A stretch of 60,074 bases of DNA, taken from the NCBI GenBank assembly GCA_021737185.1, contig JAIPEL010000013.1, positions 1 to 60,074 on the forward strand, in the 5' to 3' direction. Origin of the DNA: Desulfobacterales bacterium. GTDB lineage: Bacteria; Desulfobacterota; Desulfobacteria; Desulfobacterales; CAFBRK01. The translations under genes and the position numbers were made by a program. Numbering within the stretch: the first letter of the stretch is position 1; every line of letters begins with the position of its first letter. The notes under the pieces are model-generated. The model searched no databases. It had not been told where the DNA came from and saw nothing but the letters and a program-made list of their open reading frames with translations. This document shows positions 26,911 through 33,447 of the stretch, one piece after another.

Positions 26911-29069
26911 GGGCGGGAAACAAATTCTGGTGGTTCGCATCGATCTCTTTCGGGCTGATCCTGGCGATTCTCGCCAGTTTGACCATCATTTTCTGGCGCG
27001 AGCTCGACCCGGCGCAAAAGACCTTGCTGCTGCAGGTCGTCAAGGAAAAATTCGGGTACCTGTTTGCCGCCCTGTTTCTCGGGCTTGCCGGCATCGGTTT
27101 CCTTCTCGACGGTATTTTTCACATCTATATCCTCCCCCTGGTCCGGGTGAAGGAAGAAGCCGCCCTGATCAACTCCGCCAACCCCGGTCACCGCATTCAG
27201 CCCGAGGGAAGCGCCGACCTGATCGAACTGGCCGGGGAAATCAATGAGCTGGCAGACCGGTACGACCAGATCCGAGGCAGCGTCGAAGAACGGATCCAGC
27301 GGGCCAAAACAGAGGCCGAAGAGGAAAAGAACATCCTGGCCGCCTTTATGGCGGAGCTGCCCGAAGGGGTGGTGATCTGCAACAGCGAAGGCCAAATCCT
27401 TCTTTACAACCGACAGGCCAAAACAATCCTGGCCGGCAGGGCCTCTTCGGAGTCCGCGGCCGAAAACCATCAGTCTTTCATTGGACTGGGTCGATCCATT
27501 TTCAGCCTGGTCGAAAAGAACCTGATTGTCCACGCCCTGGATGAGATCGCCGAAAAGCTGGAGCGCAAAGAGGACAATATCGTCTCGACCTTCGTGTTCA
27601 TCGGAAAAGACGAGCGTCTTTTCAGGTTCGAAGCGGTCCCTGTGCTCAGCGCCGACCGGAAGCTGACCGGATTCATCCTGATTATTTTCGACATCACCCG
27701 GGAGTTGGAAAAAGAAAGCCGGATGGGCCTGATGATCGACGCCCTGACCCGGCGGTCCCGGGCCTCTGCGGCCAGCATTCGATCGGCCATCGAAGCGATT
27801 TTGGAGTACCCGCAGATGGCGCCCGGCCAGCGGGATCGCTTCGAGCGGATCATCCAGCGCGAGGCAGAAGCGTTGGGGGATTTGCTGGATCAGAGCACCG
27901 ACGAACTGGCCGAGCACATCGAGACGCGCTGGCCCCTGGTGCGCACCCGGGCCTATGATTTTTTAGAGACGGTCCGGAAAAAAGCCGACCAGCGGCTGGC
28001 CGTTCGCATCGATATCGCCGTAGCCGACCCGGACATCGAGGTGCGCGTCGACAACTACTCGCTGATGACGGCGTTTCTTTTTCTCATCCAGCGAATCGGC
28101 AAAGCCGAGGGTTCTTTCAGATTCACCTTGCAAGCCGAACAAATCAAACGACTGGTCAACTTGGACATTCGGTGGGACGGAAAGCCGATTCCAGGAGACC
28201 TGCTGCGGAGGTGGGAACAAGACATCCTCTCCGTGGAATCGGAGCAGTTTCCCCTGTCTCTGAAAACCGTCCTTCTTCACCATGAAGCGGATATCTGGTC
28301 CCGAAGCACCAAACAGGCACCCGGAGGCGCGTGTCTGCGGATCATGCTCCCGGCGCCGGAAATCAGTGAACCGGAAAAGATCCGGAACATCACGATTCTG
28401 CCCGACAGCCGTCCGGAGTTCTATGATTTCGATCTGTTCAATCAAGCCGGCCAGGATCCGGAGCTGGACGAATGCCTGCTGCGGGAGCTGGCCTATACCG
28501 TTTTCGACACCGAGACCACCGGATTGAATCCGGCCGAGGGGGATGAAATCATTTCCATCGGGGCCGTTCGCATCGTGAACGGACGGCTGCTTCGGGACGA
28601 ATACTTCGACCAGCTCGTCAACCCCAAGCGTTGGATGAGCCGTGAGTCGATCCGGGTCCACGGCATACAGGCTGAAATGCTGGAGGATCAGCCGACCATC
28701 GAGCAGGTGCTGCCCCGGTTTCACCGCTTTGCCGAAGGGACGATCCTTGTGGCCCACAATGCCGCCTTCGATATGAAAATGCTCCAGCTCAAGGAATCGG
28801 CCACCGGAGTGCAGTTCATCAACCCGGTGCTCGACACCCTTTTGCTGTCGGCGGCGATCCACCCGGCCCACAGCAGCCACAACCTGGAAGACATCGCCGA
28901 TCGGATGGGGATCAGCATCGTGGGGCGGCACACCGCGCTGGGCGACGCCATCGCGACGGCGGAGGTTTTTTTGAAGCTGGTTTCGATTTTGGCCAAAAAC
29001 GGCATCCACACCCTGAAACATGCGCGGGAGGCATCGCGGAAAACCTTCTATGCGCGAAAAAAGTACTGA
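26907..29069 (+). CDS. Degenerate sensor kinase fused to DEDDh exonuclease
   Basis: A 720-residue membrane protein. It has two transmembrane helices (about 6-29 and 47-72), a HAMP-like/coiled-coil stretch (about 75-145), a PAS domain (about 148-262) and a histidine-kinase-like core (about 265-487). An epsilon-type 3'-5' exonuclease (about 528-705) is C-terminal. The nuclease is complete: D534 and E536 (DTETTG), D622 (HNAAFD), H675 and D680 (HTALGD). In the kinase core the expected H-box His is absent (DALTRRSRASAA), as are the N-box Asn and the DxGxG loop, although the end (ADIWSRS...GGACLRIMLP) still follows the HATPase pattern. It starts inside the receiver's stop codon and overlaps the next gene by one base. 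Role unknown; acetate regulation is inferred from position. Confidence 0.85.
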   Translation: MRAGNKFWWFASISFGLILAILASLTIIFWRELDPAQKTLLLQVVKEKFGYLFAALFLGLAGIGFLLDGIFHIYILPLVRVKEEAALINSANPGHRIQPEGSADLIELAGEINELADRYDQIRGSVEERIQRAKTEAEEEKNILAAFMAELPEGVVICNSEGQILLYNRQAKTILAGRASSESAAENHQSFIGLGRSIFSLVEKNLIVHALDEIAEKLERKEDNIVSTFVFIGKDERLFRFEAVPVLSADRKLTGFILIIFDITRELEKESRMGLMIDALTRRSRASAASIRSAIEAILEYPQMAPGQRDRFERIIQREAEALGDLLDQSTDELAEHIETRWPLVRTRAYDFLETVRKKADQRLAVRIDIAVADPDIEVRVDNYSLMTAFLFLIQRIGKAEGSFRFTLQAEQIKRLVNLDIRWDGKPIPGDLLRRWEQDILSVESEQFPLSLKTVLLHHEADIWSRSTKQAPGGACLRIMLPAPEISEPEKIRNITILPDSRPEFYDFDLFNQAGQDPELDECLLRELAYTVFDTETTGLNPAEGDEIISIGAVRIVNGRLLRDEYFDQLVNPKRWMSRESIRVHGIQAEMLEDQPTIEQVLPRFHRFAEGTILVAHNAAFDMKMLQLKESATGVQFINPVLDTLLLSAAIHPAHSSHNLEDIADRMGISIVGRHTALGDAIATAEVFLKLVSILAKNGIHTLKHAREASRKTFYARKKY

Positions 29070-31408
29070 TGGATAAAGCGAAGCTGCACAATACCCTGGA
29101 AAACATCGTCCCCTTTTCCCTCCTTTCCGAGAGCGAAAGAAAGCGTTTGGCCGCCGCGATCACCGAAGTGGCCTTTGTTGCCGGAACCGATCTTTCGGTT
29201 CAGAACAAAACCCGCATCGATCATGTCTACATCGTCAAAACCGGCGCCCTGGAAATCTACTACGACCAGGATGGGGAAAAATTCCTCAGCGGCCTGCTCA
29301 AAAAGGACGATATTTTCGGAGGCATTTCGATTCTCATGAACCAGGGCATCTCTTTTCGCTCGGTAACGGTCAAGCAGGAAGCCGAAGTCTACCGGATCCC
29401 GAAGCGGGAGTTTCTCGAACTGTGTGCGGAGCACAAAAGCTTTTACCGTCATTTTGTCGACACCTTTACCCGGCGAATGAGAGACGAATCTTATGCGGCC
29501 GCGGTCTCGGCCAGCCAGGCGTTTTTGTTTCTGTCCGGCGTCGTTCCCTTTTCCTTTCTGCCTGAAGAGGAGCTTGAAAAAATCGCCGCCCAGCTCTCCA
29601 TGGTCCGGCATCCCAAGGGGACCGTTCTCTTCGTTCAGGGCCAAGGCAAAATGGACCGGCTGCATATCATCCAGAAAGGGGCGGCCGAGCGATATTTCGA
29701 GGAAAAAAACGAAAAAAAGCTCAGCGGATTGCTCGGAGAAGGCGACCTGTTCGGCGGGATCTCCATGCTGGTCAATGACGGAATCCCGGTACGGACCTGC
29801 CGAACCCAGGAAGACACCACGTTTTACACCCTTCCCAAAAACACCTTTCTCGATCTTTGCCAGCGCTACGAGGCCTTTTCCGATTATTTCACGGACACCT
29901 TCGGCAAACGGATGCTCAACCGCACTTACGCCGACATCATTACCCGCACCTCGCCCTCGCCTGATAGAGAAGAGGGCATCGAGTTCTTCAACCAACCGGT
30001 TGCGACGCTATTCAACAAAGACATCGTCTCGTGCAGCCAGGAAACATCGATCCGGGAGGTGGCTCAGGAAATGAGCCGCCGGAGCTGCAGTTCGATTTTT
30101 ATTCGCGACGAGGCCGGCCGTTATGTGGGGGTGGTGACCGACAACGATCTGCGCAGAAAAGTCATTGCCGCCGGCTACGACATCGAAAAACCGGTGGCCG
30201 GCATCATGTCCGAAACGCTTTACGCGGTCGGCCAAAAAACCCTGGTATTTGAAGCCCTCATGGAAATGATGCGGCACAACATCAAGCATCTAGCGGTCAC
30301 CAACAGCGCCGGAGACGTGGTCGGGATGGTGACCAACAGCGACCTGCTCACCGCCCAGGGGCAGTCCCCTTTCTTTTTGCTGCGGGAGATCACCAACGCC
30401 TCGGCTGCCGAAGAGATCTTCGACAAGCACCAGCGGCTGCCGAGAATCGTGCAGAATCTGATTCACAGCGGGGCAAAGGCCCGCAACGTCACCACCCTGG
30501 TCAGCACCATCGCAGACGCCGTTCTCAAACGCCTCATCGATTTCGCCCTTGCCGATTTGGGCCCCCCCCCCTGCAAATTCGCGTTCATGATACTGGGAAG
30601 CGAGGGACGGCGGGAGCAGACCCTAAAGACCGACCAGGACAACGCGATCGTCTACGAAGACGTTGCCGCAGACCGAAAAGAGGAGGTCGAAAAATACTTC
30701 CTGAAATTCGGTGAAAAGGTCTGCACCTGGCTCGACAGCTCCGGCTATGCGTTTTGCGAAGGCGGGGTCATGGCCCGGAATCCGAAGTGGTGCCAGCCGT
30801 TGTCGGTGTGGAAGGACTATTTCTCATCCTGGATCCGGAAGGCGGAAGGAGAATCCCTGCTTCAGGCAAGCATTTTTTTCGACCTCCGGAGCGGGTTCGG
30901 CGACGCCGAACTCATCGACGAGCTTCATCGGCACATGTTCTCCGCGCTCTCGGGGTGGGCCGGCTTTTTCCGGAACCTCACGGAAAATTCCCTCCATTTC
31001 AAGCCGCCCATCGGGTTTTTTCGCAATTTCGTCGTCGAGTCGAAAGGAGAACACCGCAATGCCTTCGACATCAAAAGCGCCATGCAGCCGATTGTCGATT
31101 TTGCACGGATCTATGCCCTCAACCAGCGCCTCGAGCAAACCAACACCCAGGAGCGGCTGCATCAGCTTCAATTGAAAAAGGTGCTGACCTGGCAGGACTA
31201 CAACGAACTCGACCAGGGCTATAGCTTCTTGATGCAGCTTCGATTCGTTCGCCAGGTGGCGGCGGTGCTGGAAGAGGGCAAAACGCCCGACAATTACATC
31301 AATCCCAAGAAGCTCTCCCGCTTGGAGCAGACCATGCTCAAGGAGATCTTCAAACGGATCGAAAAGTTTCAGACAAAGTTAGGTTTTGATTTTACCGGGA
31401 TTGGGTGA
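29069..31408 (+). CDS. CBS / DUF294 putative nucleotidyltransferase with tandem cNMP-fold domains
   Basis: 779 residues, soluble. Two cyclic-nucleotide-binding-like barrels (about 10-140 and 148-290) come first, then a CBS pair (about 311-430), then the DUF294 nucleotidyltransferase domain with GSEGRREQTLKTDQDNAI (about 510-527) and its helical C-terminal partner. Most relatives have one cNMP domain; here there are two in tandem. Both cassettes read FGGIS instead of the cAMP-binding GE, so the ligand may not be cAMP. The gene overlaps the exonuclease fusion by one base. It contains a run of ten C residues (30562-30571). Its substrate is unknown; GlnD-like nucleotidylation is a possibility only by distant similarity. 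Confidence 0.85.
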   Translation: MDKAKLHNTLENIVPFSLLSESERKRLAAAITEVAFVAGTDLSVQNKTRIDHVYIVKTGALEIYYDQDGEKFLSGLLKKDDIFGGISILMNQGISFRSVTVKQEAEVYRIPKREFLELCAEHKSFYRHFVDTFTRRMRDESYAAAVSASQAFLFLSGVVPFSFLPEEELEKIAAQLSMVRHPKGTVLFVQGQGKMDRLHIIQKGAAERYFEEKNEKKLSGLLGEGDLFGGISMLVNDGIPVRTCRTQEDTTFYTLPKNTFLDLCQRYEAFSDYFTDTFGKRMLNRTYADIITRTSPSPDREEGIEFFNQPVATLFNKDIVSCSQETSIREVAQEMSRRSCSSIFIRDEAGRYVGVVTDNDLRRKVIAAGYDIEKPVAGIMSETLYAVGQKTLVFEALMEMMRHNIKHLAVTNSAGDVVGMVTNSDLLTAQGQSPFFLLREITNASAAEEIFDKHQRLPRIVQNLIHSGAKARNVTTLVSTIADAVLKRLIDFALADLGPPPCKFAFMILGSEGRREQTLKTDQDNAIVYEDVAADRKEEVEKYFLKFGEKVCTWLDSSGYAFCEGGVMARNPKWCQPLSVWKDYFSSWIRKAEGESLLQASIFFDLRSGFGDAELIDELHRHMFSALSGWAGFFRNLTENSLHFKPPIGFFRNFVVESKGEHRNAFDIKSAMQPIVDFARIYALNQRLEQTNTQERLHQLQLKKVLTWQDYNELDQGYSFLMQLRFVRQVAAVLEEGKTPDNYINPKKLSRLEQTMLKEIFKRIEKFQTKLGFDFTGIG
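30562..30571 (+). repeat. Homopolymer of ten C in the DUF294 gene
   Basis: Ten consecutive C bases encode part of Gly-Pro-Pro-Pro-Cys just before the nucleotidyltransferase motif. The assembled frame is intact. Such tracts are slippage-prone in replication and in sequencing. Confidence 0.8.
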
Positions 31409-31410
31409 TA

Positions 31411-31482
31411 TTTGGTTGGTTGGTCGATTCGTCGATTGGTTGATTGGTTGATTGGGGAAGGATGGCTCGATTGGTGAATTGG
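31411..31482. repeat. TTGATTGG-type short tandem repeat
   Basis: Degenerate units of TTGGTTGA/TCGATTGG run through the gap between the DUF294 gene and the kinase-like gene. A partly complementary tail (ACCATTCGACTATTTAACGA) lies at about 31510-31530, so the region can fold back on itself. No coding role is seen. Confidence 0.6.
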
Positions 31483-31560
31483 TTATCGGGGCTCTGGTTT
31501 TTCCCACTTGACCATTCGACTATTTAACGAATCAACCCCGTTCCCACTCAGGAGGCAGCC

Positions 31561-32172
31561 ATGGCGGTGATCACCATCTCCAGGCAGTTCGGGGCGGGTG
31601 GAAGGACCCTGGGCCGGGCCGTGGCCAAGCAGTTGGGCTTCCCATTCCTCGACAACGAACTGATCCAGAAGGTGGCCGAAAAGGCGCGCGTGTCGAACAA
31701 TTGGGTCGCTTCCATTGAAAAAGAGGCCGGCGGGCGGCTGCTCAGATTCGTTTCCGGGTTGGTTTCCCGGGGTCTGATCGACCGGATCCTCGACGATGAA
31801 CGCGGCTACATCGACGAGGAAATCTACCTCGATTTGCTGGGCCAGATCATCCGGCAGATTGCAGAAGAGGGCGACGCAGTCATTCTCGGACGGGGGAGCC
31901 AATACATCCTGCGCGACTCTGCCAACGCCTTTCACGTTCTGCTGGTCGGAGAAAAGGCGGACCGCGTCCGGTTCATGGAAGAGCACTACGAACTGAACCC
32001 ATCCCGGGCGGTCAAGGTGGTCAACATGGAAGATCGGCGGCGGGCCAACCTGTACCGGAAGTTCGGGCGGGAAGACTACGACGACCCCATATTGTATCAC
32101 CTGGTACTGAACATGAGCCATATCCACATGGACCGCGCCTGCTGGCTGATCTGTCGGCTAATATCCGGATAG
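31561..32172 (+). CDS. Cytidylate kinase-like family protein
   Basis: 203 residues of the AAA_26/cytidylate-kinase-like family. The N-terminal MAVITISRQFGAGG corresponds to the family's P-loop variant (SRQFGAGGRTLG), followed by the FLDNELI and ILGRGSQYIL segments. True Cmk proteins differ in the P-loop (GPSGAGKG), so nucleotide monophosphate kinase activity on CMP should not be assumed. AGGAGG precedes the ATG by six bases. It overlaps nothing but is four bases from the SPL-like gene, so the two are probably cotranscribed. Confidence 0.85.
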   Translation: MAVITISRQFGAGGRTLGRAVAKQLGFPFLDNELIQKVAEKARVSNNWVASIEKEAGGRLLRFVSGLVSRGLIDRILDDERGYIDEEIYLDLLGQIIRQIAEEGDAVILGRGSQYILRDSANAFHVLLVGEKADRVRFMEEHYELNPSRAVKVVNMEDRRRANLYRKFGREDYDDPILYHLVLNMSHIHMDRACWLICRLISG

Positions 32173-32176
32173 TCCA

Positions 32177-33292
32177 TTGCCGGTCGATCGGATCTATATC
32201 GAATCTTCGGCGGCGCAGCTCCCGGCCGTCGAAGATATCGTTCGCCGGATCGACCCGGCCCGGGCGTCGATCGTAGAGGACAGCCAAACGGTCTACGATG
32301 CGGTGCTGAAGGCGAAAGATCCGGTGAGCCGGGGAAAGCAGGTCCTTTACCTGACGCAAAACCGCGGCCCTTTCGTCCGGAACTGTCCGGGTACCCGAAA
32401 TTATACCTGCTGCGGGTATCGCATTCTGCACGTGGGCACCTACTGCGTGATGGACTGCGCCTATTGCATCCTCCAATCCTATTTCCACCCCCCGGTTCTT
32501 CAATTCTTTGTCAACCACGACGACATGCACCGCGAACTGGCCCAACTCTTCGCCGAGGAGCGGATCAGCCGGATCGGGACCGGTGAATTTACCGACAGTC
32601 TGATCTGGGAGCGCTGGACGCCGCTTTGCAGGGATCTGATCGACACCTTTGCCGGCCAAGACCGTGCGGTCCTGGAACTCAAGACCAAAACCGCAGCCGT
32701 GGCGCGGCTGCTGGACCGGGAGCATCGTCAAAAGACCATCATGGCATGGTCGCTCAACACGGAGCGGATCATTGCCGAAGAGGAGCGCAGCACCGCTTCC
32801 CTGGAGGCTCGATTGACGGCAGCCGCCAAATGTGCCGACCGGGGGTATCCGCTGGCGTTTCATTTCGACCCCATGATGATCTACGAAGGCTGCGAAGCAG
32901 AGTACCGGCAGGTGGTGGACCGGCTGTTCGCCCGGATTCCTTCTTCGGCCGTTGTCTGGATCAGCATGGGCACGTTTCGGTTCATGCCGGCGCTCAAGGC
33001 GGTCGTCGAGCGGCGGTTTCCCCGGTCGAAAATCATCTACGGCGAATTCGTCCCCGGTCTGGACGGAAAGATGCGCTACTTCAGCCCGCTGCGGATCAGG
33101 CTCTACCGGGAGGTGGCCGAGGCGATCCGGGCTCATGCCCCCGATATTACGCTGTATCTGTGCATGGAGGATGAAAAAACCTGGCAGCGGTCGCTGGGAT
33201 TCTTTCCGCAGGGCAAAGACGGGCTCAATCAGATGCTCGACGAGGCCGCCGTCCGCCACTGCGGGCTTTTAAAATCGCTGACGCGATTTTAA
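32177..33292 (+). CDS. SPL-like radical SAM protein
   Basis: A 371-residue radical SAM enzyme of the spore-photoproduct-lyase-like family. The iron-sulfur motif is C90-x3-C94-x2-C97 (CVMDCAYC), preceded by NYTCCGYRILHVGTYC and followed by typical TIM-barrel segments (RIGTGEFTDSL, YGEFVPGLDGKMRYF). Non-spore-forming bacteria also carry this family, so thymine-dimer repair is only one possibility. The start is TTG, four bases after the upstream stop. The last ~6 residues (KSLTRF) are encoded by the palindrome at 33265-33296 and may be an acquired tail. Confidence 0.82.
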   Translation: MPVDRIYIESSAAQLPAVEDIVRRIDPARASIVEDSQTVYDAVLKAKDPVSRGKQVLYLTQNRGPFVRNCPGTRNYTCCGYRILHVGTYCVMDCAYCILQSYFHPPVLQFFVNHDDMHRELAQLFAEERISRIGTGEFTDSLIWERWTPLCRDLIDTFAGQDRAVLELKTKTAAVARLLDREHRQKTIMAWSLNTERIIAEEERSTASLEARLTAAAKCADRGYPLAFHFDPMMIYEGCEAEYRQVVDRLFARIPSSAVVWISMGTFRFMPALKAVVERRFPRSKIIYGEFVPGLDGKMRYFSPLRIRLYREVAEAIRAHAPDITLYLCMEDEKTWQRSLGFFPQGKDGLNQMLDEAAVRHCGLLKSLTRF

Positions 33293-33310
33293 AAGCAAGT
33301 CGCGTTCCGC
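33265..33310 (+). repeat. Stop-codon palindrome plus GC hairpin at the splB-like 3' end
   Basis: Perfect 14-bp arms (33265-33278 and 33283-33296) enclose the loop TGAC. The in-frame TAA (33290-33292) is in the right arm, so both arms are partly translated. AAGT and the hairpin CGCG-TTC-CGCG (about 33301-33311) follow, then AAAAACC. Layout as at uvrB, mdh and the fusA-like gene. Confidence 0.8.
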
Positions 33311-33346
33311 GAAAAACCATAAGGCGCAAACAAGAGACGTGAAATG

Positions 33347-33387
33347 AAAACGCCGTCCCGGCGAGAGTTCCGGACGGCGTTTTTTTG
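33347..33387. terminator. Intrinsic terminator between convergent genes
   Basis: The stem AAAACGCCGTCC / GGACGGCGTTTT is followed by seven T bases (33380-33386) on the plus strand; on the minus strand the A-rich arm supplies a shorter T run. It lies between the splB-like and fusA-like genes, flanked on both sides by their stop-codon palindromes. Confidence 0.85.
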
Positions 33388-33396
33388 CCTTTTCCC

Positions 33397-33447
33397 CTGC
33401 GGCGAAGCCGCTCCCTGTAAATAAACGCGCGCAGCGCGTTTATTTAC
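33397..33447 (-). repeat. Stop-codon palindrome plus GC hairpin at the fusA-like 3' end
   Basis: Read from the gene, perfect 14-bp arms (33447-33434 and 33430-33417) surround the loop TGC, with the TAA (33446-33444) in the first arm. AGGGA follows, then the hairpin GCGGC-TTC-GCCGC (about 33411-33399). This is the cleanest example of the composite 3' element. Confidence 0.8.

Noticed and set aside
32021..33259. 412-codon frame antisense to the SPL-like and kinase-like genes
   Set aside because: It crosses two well-supported genes and shows no recognisable motif.
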